64,000 bases of DNA from Flavobacteriaceae bacterium PRS1 (lineage in GTDB: Bacteria; Bacteroidota; Bacteroidia; Flavobacteriales; Flavobacteriaceae): the NCBI GenBank assembly GCA_003709165.1, contig RDRZ01000002.1, positions 62,001-126,000 of the forward strand, read 5' to 3'. The position numbers and the translations under genes were made by a program. The notes under the pieces were generated by a model. That model did no database searches, had not been told where the DNA came from, and saw only the letters and a list, made by a program, of their open reading frames with translations. Shown in pieces: positions 34,421 through 45,665 of this stretch (position 1 is its first letter; each line of letters starts with the position of its first letter).

Positions 34421-37216
34421 ATGAAAACAATTACTAAACTTTTATTATTGCTTTTTTGTGCATTTTCCTACGCACAAACTTCTGTAAACGGGAACGTTAC
34501 TGATGATAGCGGACAACCTCTTTCTGGAGCAAATGTTATTGTTGTAGGAACAACAACAGGAGTCGTTACAGATTTTGACGGAAATTATAAACTTACTGTG
34601 AAACAGAATCCTCCATTTTCAATTCGAGTAAGTAGTATAGGTTTTGAAACAGTAACTAAAGAAGTGACTACAAACCTTCAAACATTAGACTTTGTGTTAA
34701 ATGAAGGTAACGAACTCGATGAAATAGTTATTTCTGCTTCCAGAACTCCTGAAAGCGTTAGAGAATCGCCTGTAACTATAGAAAGGTTTGATGCCAATGA
34801 TATTAAATTCGCTGCATCTCCCGATTTTTATACCAGTTTAGAAAACTTAAAAGGAGTAGATGTTAACCAAGGAAGTTTAACCTTTAACTCTGTAAATACA
34901 CGAGGCTTTGCAACTTTTGCAAATACAAGATTTGTTCAATTAGTAGATGGTATGGATAACTCATCACCATTACTAAATTTCGTAATAGGAAATTTACTAG
35001 GGTTAAACGAATTGGATATAAGCAGCATAGAATTATTACCTGGAGCAGCTTCGGCATTATATGGTGCAAATGCTTTTAATGGTATCTTATTTATGAATAG
35101 CAAAAGCCCTTTCGACCATCAAGGTATAAGTGTATATTATAAAACAGGGGTTACAGTACAAGATTTAGCTGGAGACAACCAGTTTTACGATTTTGGGATA
35201 AGAGCTGCGCATGCTTTTTCTGATAAATTTGCTGCCAAAGCTTCATTTTCTTTTTTAAAAGGTACGGATTGGTATGTAAATGACACTAATGAATATGTAC
35301 AAGGTTCACCTGGAACAGCTGATGCAATCCTTCCTTTCGGGTCTAGCCTTACTCATGATGCATTAAATATATATGGGGATGAAGTAACTTTAGGTGCAGT
35401 TGGACAAGATCTTAATCAAGTTGCACAATTTTTAGAATTTATAGGTGCAATACCGCCTGGAGCTAGTGCTTTGGTTCCTGCTGTAGATGTAGGTAGAACA
35501 GGGTATAGGGAACAAGACTTAACCGATTATAATGCAAGTAACGGGAAATTGGACGTTACTTTAATATATAAGCCTTTTGGGAATGACATAGAAGTAGAAT
35601 GGAAAACTAAATATGGCTTTGGAAATACGATTTACCAAGGTGCTAATAGATATGCTATGAAGAATTTCTCTTTGCAACAACACAAATTAGAAATTCGTGG
35701 AGCTGATTTCTTTATTAGAGGATATGCTACAGCTGAAAATGCTGGCGATTCTTACGACATGCGTTTTACTGGTATTAATATGAATAAAATTGGCGCTTCA
35801 ACTTGGTTTGGTACATACGCAGGAGCTTATGTTCAAGGTGCAGGTCAAGTATTAGCTGGCGGTGGCAATCCTTTTGACCCTGCCGTACAAGCTCAATTAC
35901 ATGCAGGAGCTAGAGCTTTTGCAGATGATACAGTTACTCCTCAACCTGGAACACCAGAATTTATAGCACTTTTTAATCAAATAATTACAGACCCTGATAT
36001 TACTACAGGTTCTAAATTTCTTGATAATACAAAAATGTATATTGGCGAAGGTAATTATAACTTTAAAAGAATGTTAAATAATGCTGTAGATTTACAAGTA
36101 GGTGGGTCTTTCAGACAATATTCTTTAAACTCTGGAGGAACAATATTTACCGATTATGATGGTCCTATAGAATATAACGAATATGGAGCTTATATTCAAG
36201 CAATTAAAAAGTTTTCTGATGATAAATTAAAAGTTTCAGCTTCAGTGCGTTATGATAAGAATGAATATTTTGATCCAAGTTATTCTCCAAGATTCTCGGT
36301 AAATTATTCAGCTGGAGAAAACAAACAACATAATATTAGAGCTTCTTACCAAACAGGATTTAGAAACCCAGACACACAATCTTTATTTATTGGTTTTGAT
36401 GTAGGCAGAGCTATTTTAGTAGGTTCGTCACCCGCAAATTTAGATAGAAAATTGCCAGGGACAGATCTTACTGGTAGAGATGTTTATTTCGATTCTTATA
36501 CAGCAACCTCTGTTGCAGCTTTTGCAGCAGCTGGAGATCCGTCACTTTTAGTACCTGTGCAAATCCCCTTGGTAAAACAAGAAAAAGTTACTGCTATTGA
36601 TGTAGGATATCGTGGAAAAGTAGGTGTTTTTACTGTAGATTTTAATGCGTATTATAATACTTATGATGGGTTTATTGCTACAAAGGTTGTTATTACTCCT
36701 AACTCTGGTTCTACTTCTGATATCTCTGGAGTTATAGATTTAGCTACTGGAAATTTTAAAGCTTTCTTAACTTATACAAATTCTCTTGCTGAAGTTAATT
36801 CTTATGGTGGTGTTATTAGTTTGTCTACTAAAATAGCTAAAGATTATAAATTCAGTATCAATTATACCTATGCTCAATTTGATTTTGATCAAGCATCAGA
36901 TCCAGATTTTAAAGCAGGATTTAATACGCCTAAACATAAAGTAAAAGTGTCTTTTGGAAACCGAAAATTGTTTGAAAACTTTGGTTTTGGTGTTAATTTA
37001 CGATGGAGTGATGAATATTTATGGGAAGCTAGTATTGCAAATGCTTTAATGCCATCAAGAACAGTAGTTGATGCGCAAATAAATTATTCTATTCCTTCCA
37101 TTAAATCTATATTTAAAATTGGCGCAACTAATTTAGGTGGCAAAGAATATCAAAGTGCTGTAGGAGCTCCATTTATTGGGTCGCAGTATTTTATGTCTTG
37201 GACTATAAACAACTAA
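34421..37216 (+). CDS. TonB-dependent receptor with CarboxypepD_reg-like domain
   Basis: This 931-residue outer-membrane receptor has a signal peptide (ending SYAQ), a carboxypeptidase-like regulatory domain (about 20-105; SVNGNVTDDSGQPLSGANV) and a plug (about 110-225; ENLKGVDVNQGSLTFNSVNTRGF, VQLVDGMDNSSPLL, ELLPGAASALYGANAFNGILFM). A long barrel completes it. No SusD-type partner is adjacent. It lies between glmS and atpD, a position I recall as conserved in Flavobacteriaceae, and is followed by a terminator. The substrate is not deducible. An AT-only hairpin at about 34357-34382 precedes it. Confidence 0.88.
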   Translation: MKTITKLLLLLFCAFSYAQTSVNGNVTDDSGQPLSGANVIVVGTTTGVVTDFDGNYKLTVKQNPPFSIRVSSIGFETVTKEVTTNLQTLDFVLNEGNELDEIVISASRTPESVRESPVTIERFDANDIKFAASPDFYTSLENLKGVDVNQGSLTFNSVNTRGFATFANTRFVQLVDGMDNSSPLLNFVIGNLLGLNELDISSIELLPGAASALYGANAFNGILFMNSKSPFDHQGISVYYKTGVTVQDLAGDNQFYDFGIRAAHAFSDKFAAKASFSFLKGTDWYVNDTNEYVQGSPGTADAILPFGSSLTHDALNIYGDEVTLGAVGQDLNQVAQFLEFIGAIPPGASALVPAVDVGRTGYREQDLTDYNASNGKLDVTLIYKPFGNDIEVEWKTKYGFGNTIYQGANRYAMKNFSLQQHKLEIRGADFFIRGYATAENAGDSYDMRFTGINMNKIGASTWFGTYAGAYVQGAGQVLAGGGNPFDPAVQAQLHAGARAFADDTVTPQPGTPEFIALFNQIITDPDITTGSKFLDNTKMYIGEGNYNFKRMLNNAVDLQVGGSFRQYSLNSGGTIFTDYDGPIEYNEYGAYIQAIKKFSDDKLKVSASVRYDKNEYFDPSYSPRFSVNYSAGENKQHNIRASYQTGFRNPDTQSLFIGFDVGRAILVGSSPANLDRKLPGTDLTGRDVYFDSYTATSVAAFAAAGDPSLLVPVQIPLVKQEKVTAIDVGYRGKVGVFTVDFNAYYNTYDGFIATKVVITPNSGSTSDISGVIDLATGNFKAFLTYTNSLAEVNSYGGVISLSTKIAKDYKFSINYTYAQFDFDQASDPDFKAGFNTPKHKVKVSFGNRKLFENFGFGVNLRWSDEYLWEASIANALMPSRTVVDAQINYSIPSIKSIFKIGATNLGGKEYQSAVGAPFIGSQYFMSWTINN

Positions 37217-37254
37217 GAACTATTAAGAAACAAAGCCATTACCTTTGTATATTT

Positions 37255-37281
37255 AAAACCCAGAATTCTGTTCTGGGTTTT
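37255..37281 (+). terminator. Intrinsic terminator after the TonB receptor gene
   Basis: The arms AAAACCCAGAA and TTCTGGGTTTT pair perfectly over 11 bases with a five-base loop and are followed by ATTATTT. It separates the DUF4270-glmS-receptor genes from atpD. Confidence 0.9.
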
Positions 37282-37371
37282 ATTATTTAGACTTCTTTCT
37301 GCATTACTAAAAAGAATTAAAAAAAGTCTATTATTTTTCATTCAAAACACAGTCTTTTTAATTAAAAAATA

Positions 37372-37379
37372 TATCTTTG
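37372..37379 (+). promoter_or_regulatory. Putative -7 box (TATCTTTG) for atpD-atpC
   Basis: TATCTTTG matches TAnnTTTG exactly and is followed by GCAGCGCG, leaving a leader of about 80 nt before the atpD ATG at 37465. There is a terminator just upstream, consistent with a new transcription unit. The -33 region is only T-rich without a clear TTG. Confidence 0.6.
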
Positions 37380-37461
37380 CAGCGCGAAAAACCAAGTATT
37401 CAAATTGATTGATTGAGTTTGTTTTTTAAATAAAAATTTTAGCAAAACAATAAACATATAA

Positions 37462-38973
<1,512 letters not shown>

Positions 38974-39008
38974 CCAAGCTTTGCTTTATAAACTTCAAAA
39001 CTCAAGCA

Positions 39009-39061
39009 CCAAAATCCAATTTATTGCTTTTGGAATTTGGAATTTGTAAATTGAAATTTTG
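39009..39061. repeat. Degenerate short repeat in the atpD-atpC gap
   Basis: CAAAATCCAA near 39010 is roughly inverted by TTTTGGAATTTGG, followed by imperfect tandem copies of GGAATTTG / AAATTG / AAATTTTG up to 39061. The 95-base spacer is unusually long for the atpD-atpC pair and consists mostly of this repeat. It may be an inserted intergenic element. Confidence 0.4.
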
Positions 39062-39068
39062 AAAACTT

Positions 39069-39347
39069 ATGTATTTAGAAATTATAACACCAGAAGCCAT
39101 ATTATTTAGCGGAGAAGTAACATCAGTTGCTGTTCCTGGTGTAAGTGGTGAATTTGAAATGCTTAATAATCATGCACCAATCGTATCACTCTTAAAAGAA
39201 GGCTATGTTAAGATTTATGGAGACATCAAACTTGAAGAAGATGTTGAAGATAAATTTGAAAAAGATAAAAACAATGGAACTTGGTTAGCCATTAATTCTG
39301 GCACTTTAGAAATGAAGGATAATAAAATTATTGTTTTAGCTGACTAA
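39069..39347 (+). CDS. atpC: F1 ATP synthase subunit epsilon (short form)
   Basis: This 92-residue protein consists of the N-terminal beta-sandwich of the epsilon subunit (MYLEIITPEAILFSGEVTSVAVPGVSGEFEML, NHAPIVSLLKEGYVKI). The C-terminal helical hairpin that inhibits the enzyme in E. coli is absent. Such short forms are normal in Bacteroidota. The region between KLEEDVEDKFEKDKNNG and the last strand is a charged insertion. It follows atpD and ends 7 bases before the convergent glpF stop. Confidence 0.93.
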   Translation: MYLEIITPEAILFSGEVTSVAVPGVSGEFEMLNNHAPIVSLLKEGYVKIYGDIKLEEDVEDKFEKDKNNGTWLAINSGTLEMKDNKIIVLAD

Positions 39348-39354
39348 ATTCTGT

Positions 39355-40089
39355 TTACAACATTAAATATAATGCCGAAGCAATAACTCCTCCAATTAAC
39401 GGTCCAATAACCGGAATCCACGCATAACTCCAATCGCTACTTCTTTTAAATTTTATTGGTAAAATTGTATAAATAATTCGTGGACCCAAATCTCTGGCAG
39501 GATTAATAGCATACCCTGTTGTACCACCCAAACTTAAACCGATAACCCATACCACAAAGGCTACAGGAATTGCGCCCAGAGAACCCAATCCAAAATTAAT
39601 AGCTTCTTCTGAACCAATACTCAATTCTGGACCAGCTATATATAATACTGCAAAAATTAATACAAAGGTTCCAACCACTTCGCTTAAAAAGTTTCTCGGA
39701 AAATTTCGTATCGCAGGTGAGGTACAAAACGTTGCTTTTACGGCATCCTTATCTTCCGTTATTTTATAATGGTCTAGATACATAAGCCATACTACAAACG
39801 AACCTAGCATAGCTCCTATAAACTGTGCTAATATGTATGGCATGACATCTACCCATTCAAATAAACCAGCAACTGCTAACGAAACTGTAACAGCAGGATT
39901 AAGATGCGCTCCACTATATGGTCCAGCAACAAGTACGCCAACATAGACTGCTAATCCCCAACCCGTTGTTATAACCATCCAACCTGAATCATTCGCTTTG
40001 GTGTCTTTTAATACAATATTGGCAACTACACCATTACCCAATAGAATTAATAAAAAAGTTCCTAAAATTTCAGCTGTAAATGCAGACAT
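39355..40089 (-). CDS. glpF: Aquaglyceroporin (glycerol facilitator, MIP family)
   Basis: This 244-residue channel has six membrane segments and the two pore motifs, GAHLNPAVTVSLAV and GYAINPARDLGPRI. The aspartate following the second NPAR is characteristic of glycerol-conducting members rather than pure water channels. It lies 19 bases after glpK and is the last gene of the operon-like run kinase/regulator/symporter/glpK/glpF, so it most likely admits glycerol that GlpK then phosphorylates and traps. Confidence 0.94.
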   Translation of the reverse strand: MSAFTAEILGTFLLILLGNGVVANIVLKDTKANDSGWMVITTGWGLAVYVGVLVAGPYSGAHLNPAVTVSLAVAGLFEWVDVMPYILAQFIGAMLGSFVVWLMYLDHYKITEDKDAVKATFCTSPAIRNFPRNFLSEVVGTFVLIFAVLYIAGPELSIGSEEAINFGLGSLGAIPVAFVVWVIGLSLGGTTGYAINPARDLGPRIIYTILPIKFKRSSDWSYAWIPVIGPLIGGVIASALYLML

Positions 40090-40108
40090 AATTTGTTGTT
40101 TTTAAATG

Positions 40109-41602
40109 TTACTCAATCCAATTGGCACTTCTTGAAACTGCTTTATGCCATTGTTTTAATAGTTCTTCTACTTTTTTTGTTTCCATTTCTGGTTTGAAAG
40201 TTTTGTTTATTGACCATTGACTTTTTAATTCTTCGATACTCTCCCAGAAACCAATAGCCAATCCAGCCAAGTAAGCTGCACCAAGTGCTGTAATTTCCTG
40301 GACATTAGGTCTTACAACAGGAAACCCAAAAATATCTGTTTGAAATTGTAATAAAAGATTGTTGCCAGTTGCGCCTCCATCAACACGTAGTTCCGTTCCT
40401 TTTGCATTGGAATCCGCTTCCATAGCACTTACAATATCATACACTTGATATGCTATACCTTCTAATGTTGCTCTTGCTATATGTGCTTGCGTAGTGCCTC
40501 GGGTTATTCCAACTATTGTGCCTCGTGCATACGAATCCCAATATGGTGCTCCTAATCCAGTTAACGCAGGAACAAAATAAACACCTCCATTATCTGGCAC
40601 GCTGGATGCTAGTGCTTCAATTTCAGCAGCAGTGTCAATTATTTTTAATCCATCTCTTAACCATTGTACAGCTGCACCGCCAACAAAAACACTGCCTTCA
40701 AGCGCATAATTAACCTTTCCATTTATTTTCCAGGCAACAGTTGTTAACAGATTGTTTTTCGAATAAACTGGTTCTTCTCCAGTATTCATCAATAAAAAAC
40801 AACCTGTACCATAAGTGTTTTTCACCATGCCTTTTTCTGTACATAATTGACCAAATAATGCAGCTTGTTGGTCACCTACAATACCTGAAATTGGTATCTT
40901 CTTTTTAAATAAGGTTACCGATGTTTCTCCGTAAATTTCACTGCTCTCTTTTACTTCAGGCAGAATGCTTCTTGGAATATTAAAAAGATCAAGTAATTCC
41001 TGATCCCATTCTAAACTATGGATATTGAATAACATCGTTCGACTCGCATTACTAACATCTGTGATAAATTTTTCACCATTGGTTAGCTTCCAAACCAACC
41101 ACGTATCTACTGTCCCGAAACACAGTTCATTATTATTTGCTTTTTCTCTTGCTCCTTCTACATTATCCAGTATCCATTTTAATTTAGTTGCAGAAAAATA
41201 AGCGTCCAAAATTAAACCTGTTTTCTCTTTAATGGATTCCTTTTTTCCATTTGCTTTTAGTTCATCACAATACTTCGCTGTACGTCTGTCTTGCCATACT
41301 ATTGCATTATAAATTGGTTCGCCAGTATTTTTATCCCAAACTACAGTCGTTTCCCTCTGATTTGTAATTCCGATAGCTACTACTTCTTGATTAGAATCTT
41401 CAGCTAAATTTAAAACTTTTTTTGCGGAAGAAATTTGCGATTCCCAAATTTCGATTGGATTATGCTCAACCCAACCTGGTTCTGGAAAAATTTGTTCGAA
41501 GTCTTGTTGTGCGATTTCTACAGGTTCACCTTTATGATTAAAAAGTACTGCTCTGGATGAAGTAGTACCTTGATCTAATGACATTATAAGTTTTGTATTC
41601 AT
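40109..41602 (-). CDS. glpK: Glycerol kinase
   Basis: This 497-residue FGGY-family kinase makes sn-glycerol 3-phosphate. Motifs are [33 protein letters not shown], the signature region [25 protein letters not shown] and the C-terminal [14 protein letters not shown] with [17 protein letters not shown]. Full length. No glycerol-3-phosphate dehydrogenase gene is adjacent. It sits between the sodium symporter (19 bases upstream) and glpF (19 bases downstream). Confidence 0.97.
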   Translation of the reverse strand: MNTKLIMSLDQGTTSSRAVLFNHKGEPVEIAQQDFEQIFPEPGWVEHNPIEIWESQISSAKKVLNLAEDSNQEVVAIGITNQRETTVVWDKNTGEPIYNAIVWQDRRTAKYCDELKANGKKESIKEKTGLILDAYFSATKLKWILDNVEGAREKANNNELCFGTVDTWLVWKLTNGEKFITDVSNASRTMLFNIHSLEWDQELLDLFNIPRSILPEVKESSEIYGETSVTLFKKKIPISGIVGDQQAALFGQLCTEKGMVKNTYGTGCFLLMNTGEEPVYSKNNLLTTVAWKINGKVNYALEGSVFVGGAAVQWLRDGLKIIDTAAEIEALASSVPDNGGVYFVPALTGLGAPYWDSYARGTIVGITRGTTQAHIARATLEGIAYQVYDIVSAMEADSNAKGTELRVDGGATGNNLLLQFQTDIFGFPVVRPNVQEITALGAAYLAGLAIGFWESIEELKSQWSINKTFKPEMETKKVEELLKQWHKAVSRSANWIE

Positions 41603-41621
41603 TTTTGGTTTTTTAATTACT

Positions 41622-43433
41622 TTATAGAATTGTTACTTTAATTTTATTCCAAACTTTTGATAATGCAACCGCAGAAACTAGTGCAACTCCAGTTAAAATT
41701 ATAGCCAAACTATAATCTCCATAAATCCAATATCCAGTAGCGAACATGATAGAATATATTAATACACACCCAATTAACATTGCTATTATTCCTGATGGAA
41801 CACTCCATCCTTCATTGCTGTCAATTAAAACAATATTTTCATCTGAAGCATCATCAATTACTTTTGTCCATCCAGGACCTCCAGGTTGAATTTTCTTATA
41901 GAAATTTTGTAAAACTTCTTTACTTTCTGCTCTTGTTAAATAGGTTACCACGACCCAAACTACTGTTGTTACTAAAACTACCGTAGGAAATTTGGCATAA
42001 GAAGGCATAAGTCCATCATCGCCAAAAAAGTAATCTCCTAAAAAAGTGAAATTCAAAAGTATTGAAACAATTCCAGAAACAAGCATCGCAGAAATTTCGC
42101 TCCATGCATTTATGCGCCACCAAAACCAACGCAAAATAAATATTAACCCTGTTCCAGCGCCAAACATTAAAATAATGTCGAATAATTGAAGTGCATTTGT
42201 TAATACAAGTGCTAATAATGCGCTGAACACCATTAGGACTATTGTCGAAATTCTTCCAACTCTAACCAACTCTTTTTCTGAAGCACCCTTATTAATTTGT
42301 TGTTTGTAAAAATCGTTTACTATGTAAGATGCTCCCCAATTTAAATGCGTTGAAATAGTACTCATATAGGCCGCAACTAAAGATGCTAATACCAATCCCA
42401 ACAATCCACTCGGTAGCAAGGTAAGCATAGCAGAATATGCTAAATCGTGTCCTAATTTATCTTCAGGAATTAAAGGAAACGCTTCTTGAATGCTTGCCAA
42501 ATCAGGAAAAATAATGAGTGATGCTAAAGCTACAATTATCCATGGCCAAGGTCGTAAAGCATAATGCATAATGTTAAAGAAAAACGTTGCACCAATGGCA
42601 TGGTTTTCATTTTTTGCTGCCAACATACGCTGTGCAATATAACCTCCTCCTCCTGGCTCTGCTCCTGGATACCAGGAACTCCACCATTGCACAGCTAAAG
42701 GAATTATTAACAGGGTAATAAGTGTTTCTTTGTCGTTAAAGTCTGGCAATATGGATAACTTATCTACCACATTTTCATGTTGAAGTAAGGCTTCTAAACC
42801 ACCCACTTCCGGTAATCCAACCAAATAATAAGCAGCACCTATAGCGCCTGCCATAGCTGTAAAAAATAAAATAAAATCGGTATAAACCACGCCTCTAAAT
42901 CCTCCTAAAGCACTAAATATTACTGTAACAACTCCTGCATAAACAACCGTTTCCCAAGGCTGCAATCCTAACATAATACTGCCTATTTTAATAGCTGCAA
43001 GTGTAACGCCTGCCATTGCCAAAACGTTAAAAATAATACCGAGATATACTGCTCTAAAACTTCGTAAAAATCGTGCTGGTGCTCCTCCATATCGCAACTC
43101 ATAAAATTCAATATCTGTGTTTACTTTAGATTTTCGCCATAGTTTTGCATATACAAAAACGGTAAGTAATCCTGTAATTAGAAAAGCCCACCATACCCAA
43201 TTTCCTGAAACGCCATTGTTTCTAACAATGTCTGTCACTAAATTTGGTGTGTCTGTCGAAAATGTTGTAGCAACCATCGATACGCCAAGCAACCACCAGG
43301 GCATATTGCGTCCTGATAAGAAGAATTCTGTAGAGTTTTTACCAGATTGTTTTGATACCCAAATTCCTATAAAAAGTGTTATAGCAAAAAAGGATGTTAT
43401 TATAATAAAATCTATTGTTGATAATTCTACCAT
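41622..43433 (-). CDS. Sodium:solute symporter (SSS family)
   Basis: This 603-residue membrane protein has about 14 hydrophobic helices and SSS-family features: [28 protein letters not shown] near the N-terminus, [17 protein letters not shown], the sodium-site region [24 protein letters not shown] and [13 protein letters not shown]. Substrates in this family range from sugars and amino acids to carboxylates. Its place directly before glpK-glpF and 11 bases after the response regulator gene suggests a small polyol or glycerol-containing compound, but this is inference only. Confidence 0.9.
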   Translation of the reverse strand: MVELSTIDFIIITSFFAITLFIGIWVSKQSGKNSTEFFLSGRNMPWWLLGVSMVATTFSTDTPNLVTDIVRNNGVSGNWVWWAFLITGLLTVFVYAKLWRKSKVNTDIEFYELRYGGAPARFLRSFRAVYLGIIFNVLAMAGVTLAAIKIGSIMLGLQPWETVVYAGVVTVIFSALGGFRGVVYTDFILFFTAMAGAIGAAYYLVGLPEVGGLEALLQHENVVDKLSILPDFNDKETLITLLIIPLAVQWWSSWYPGAEPGGGGYIAQRMLAAKNENHAIGATFFFNIMHYALRPWPWIIVALASLIIFPDLASIQEAFPLIPEDKLGHDLAYSAMLTLLPSGLLGLVLASLVAAYMSTISTHLNWGASYIVNDFYKQQINKGASEKELVRVGRISTIVLMVFSALLALVLTNALQLFDIILMFGAGTGLIFILRWFWWRINAWSEISAMLVSGIVSILLNFTFLGDYFFGDDGLMPSYAKFPTVVLVTTVVWVVVTYLTRAESKEVLQNFYKKIQPGGPGWTKVIDDASDENIVLIDSNEGWSVPSGIIAMLIGCVLIYSIMFATGYWIYGDYSLAIILTGVALVSAVALSKVWNKIKVTIL

Positions 43434-43444
43434 GATGATTTATT

Positions 43445-44161
43445 TTATGAGTCTTCATTAGTATTTAATATGCGTTCTTTTGTTTGTTTCAAATAGTTTC
43501 TGCCAATTGGGATTTTCTTATTAGAAATTTCAACTGTATTCCCTTCTAAAGCAATAATTTTATTTATAGAAATAGTATATGATCTATGTATGCGTATAAA
43601 ATTAGATTGTGGTAATTCTTCGGTTATAGCAGTTAATGATTTATGAACTACATAATCACCAAGTGATGTAATTACTTTTATATAATCTTTAAGGCTTTCA
43701 ATAAAAAGAATGTCATTAAGATTCACTTTTATAAGCTTTTTGTTAGCCTTTAAAAAAATATGTGGTTCATTTTGTAAACCAGAATCTCCACTTGCACTAC
43801 TAATATAAATTTGTTGATAAATCTTATTCATCGCTTTTAGAAACCTATTAAAAGGTATTGGCTTTACCAAATAGTCCAAAACATTTAGTTCAAAACTTTT
43901 AACAGCATACTCTCTATAAGCAGTTGTAATTATAATTAAAGGTTTGTGACTTAAGTTTTCAATAAAAGCAAACCCAGTCATCTGTGGCATATTAATATCC
44001 AAAAATATAACATCTACTTTCTCTTGTTCTAATATTCCATACGCTTTTAATGGATTCGTGAAAGTGCCTACAACCTCTATATGATCAAAATTCTTTAAAT
44101 GATTTTCTATCACATTTATAGCCAAAGGCTCATCATCGATTATAACACACTTAATTTTCAT
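43445..44161 (-). CDS. LytTR-family response regulator
   Basis: This 238-residue regulator has an N-terminal receiver domain with phospho-acceptor Asp55 (VIFLDINMPQMTG), acidic pocket IIDDEP and the switch Lys in DYLVKPIPF. A C-terminal LytTR DNA-binding domain (about 135-235) has IFLKANKKLIKVNLNDILFIESLKDYI and FIRIHRSYTISINKI. It overlaps the kinase gene by four bases. It should be phosphorylated by that kinase and control nearby genes; the operon it sits in and the divergent SusC gene are the obvious candidates. Confidence 0.95.
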   Translation of the reverse strand: MKIKCVIIDDEPLAINVIENHLKNFDHIEVVGTFTNPLKAYGILEQEKVDVIFLDINMPQMTGFAFIENLSHKPLIIITTAYREYAVKSFELNVLDYLVKPIPFNRFLKAMNKIYQQIYISSASGDSGLQNEPHIFLKANKKLIKVNLNDILFIESLKDYIKVITSLGDYVVHKSLTAITEELPQSNFIRIHRSYTISINKIIALEGNTVEISNKKIPIGRNYLKQTKERILNTNEDS

Positions 44162-45150
44162 CTCACAGGTATTTTTAAAAATAGGTTATACGTGCTATTT
44201 TGCATTTTTATTTCTAGAATAAAATCACTTGCGAACAGTAATTTTAATCTTCTTTCAGTATTTTTTATCCCAATACCTTGCTTATTTTCTTGATTTAAAT
44301 TAGGATTAAAATTGTTAGAAAGTGTAAATTCTAAATATTTTTTATTTACAATTTCAAAACTCATATTTATCTTAATTTTATCATTTTCTTTTAAGCCATG
44401 TTTAAAACAATTTTCTATAAACGATAAGAATAATAGAGGAGGCACCTCAACATCTTCAATATCTCCTGTAATATCCATTTCCGTTTCTACACGATCTTTA
44501 AATCTTATGTGTTCTATATCAAGATAATTATTAATATGGTTTATTTCTTGCAACAAACTTGCTTTTGAACTATTTACCTCATACAAAACATATTGCATTA
44601 AATCTGACAGTTTAATGACTAACCGAGGAGCGTCATCAGATTTTTTCAAAGTTAGTGCATATAAATTATTTAAAGTATTAAAAAAGAAATGAGGTTGAAT
44701 TTGTGTTCTTAAAAATTTTAATTCCGTACTTAATTGAAGCTTGGCCAAGTCTTCATTACGTTTTAATTCTAGTGGCCAGTCAATTAATAATTTAATAGCA
44801 GTAACAAATCCTAAAACATACAATTCTCCTAAAATTACAGCAATAATATGATTTCGCTCAAGAAATCGTCCTGAATCTTCAGCTTCTGGCCATATTTCTT
44901 TAGTAACCAAAAGATAGTTCAATCCTGTTCTTACTAAATATACCAGAATCAACATTAAGGTTATTGACCCTAAATACTGTAGATACTTTTTTCTTAAAAT
45001 GAATTTTGGTATTAAATAGTAAACATTAGTGTAAACTACAATGATATGAATTGGAAACTCAACAAAATTAGATTTTAACGAGTACCAATAATCATCAAAA
45101 TAACTTCCCCATCTAATTACATTGAAAGTAAAGTATACCAACCAAAACAA
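44158..45150 (-). CDS. LytS-like sensor histidine kinase
   Basis: This 330-residue kinase of the His_kinase/LytS type has four N-terminal membrane helices without a separate sensor domain. The phospho-acceptor motif is RTQIQPHFFFNTLNNLYAL. The C-terminal ATPase part has PPLLFLSFIENCFKHGLKE (N box) and KQGIGIKNTERRLKLLF (G box). The start is uncertain. No ATG precedes the first helix; the best start is TTG at 45150. The frame stays open upstream for about 29 codons (KKSINNTIPIKYHI next to the TTG), and the family commonly has such residues before FW..Y, so a rarer start further upstream is possible. Confidence 0.92.
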   Translation of the reverse strand: MFWLVYFTFNVIRWGSYFDDYWYSLKSNFVEFPIHIIVVYTNVYYLIPKFILRKKYLQYLGSITLMLILVYLVRTGLNYLLVTKEIWPEAEDSGRFLERNHIIAVILGELYVLGFVTAIKLLIDWPLELKRNEDLAKLQLSTELKFLRTQIQPHFFFNTLNNLYALTLKKSDDAPRLVIKLSDLMQYVLYEVNSSKASLLQEINHINNYLDIEHIRFKDRVETEMDITGDIEDVEVPPLLFLSFIENCFKHGLKENDKIKINMSFEIVNKKYLEFTLSNNFNPNLNQENKQGIGIKNTERRLKLLFASDFILEIKMQNSTYNLFLKIPVR

Positions 45151-45665
45151 AATATGGTACTTTATTGGTATTGTATTATTTATACTTTTTTTTAAAAGTG
45201 AGATAATAGACGTGTTAAATGTTAATCTTTATACAAATACCTAGCAATTTTAACAATAAAATAGTTAAATAACAATTAAATCAACATTTGTTTATTTATC
45301 GAAAATCATTTATCGTCAATTAATTGTTGTCTATGTATAAAAACGTGTAGTTTAGATATTTTTTTTTTAAAATACTATTTAATTAAATACTATTGGTAAT
45401 CAAATAGCTTTACAAATAATAAAGTCAACAATAGTTGTATTGAAAGAAATTTTAAAACAAAGCTTATAAAATGTGCTGTTTTAACTATTAAATGACACTG
45501 CCCTTCTTTCTAAGCTAAAAGTTCGATGTTTGAAAAAAAGGTAATCAAGTTTTTATAACGCTATAAATGTTGTATTTTACTGTTCAAAATATTTCACTGA
45601 ATAAAAACAAACATTGTTTAACCTTTTTTTATTTAATATTAACCCTTAAATTCAATCTAATCAAT
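45151..45665. other. Divergent regulatory region between the kinase operon and SusC
   Basis: These 515 AT-rich bases hold no gene I can support. They must contain the promoters of the kinase operon (minus) and of susC (plus). The only structured element I recognise is the palindrome and inverted repeat at 45593-45619. No exact TAnnTTTG box with good spacing was found on either strand. Confidence 0.6.
45593..45619 (+). promoter_or_regulatory. Putative operator: TTCACTGAA plus AAACAA/TTGTTT upstream of susC
   Basis: TTCACTGAA (45593-45601) is an inverted repeat (TTCA-C-TGAA). Three bases later AAACAA (45605-45610) pairs with TTGTTT (45614-45619). The same combination occurs at 60339-60375 and the first element also at 59279-59287. 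It lies about 50-70 bases before the susC ATG, where an operator or activator site would be expected. Confidence 0.5.

Noticed and set aside
37255-37285. Possible attachment site or mobile-element border near 37.3 kb
   Set aside because: The inverted repeat is a plain intrinsic terminator and no integrase, tRNA or flanking direct repeat is present.
45567-45665. Upstream extension of susC by 33 codons
   Set aside because: It would put residues before a normal signal peptide and cover the putative operator at 45593. ATG 45666 is the sensible start.
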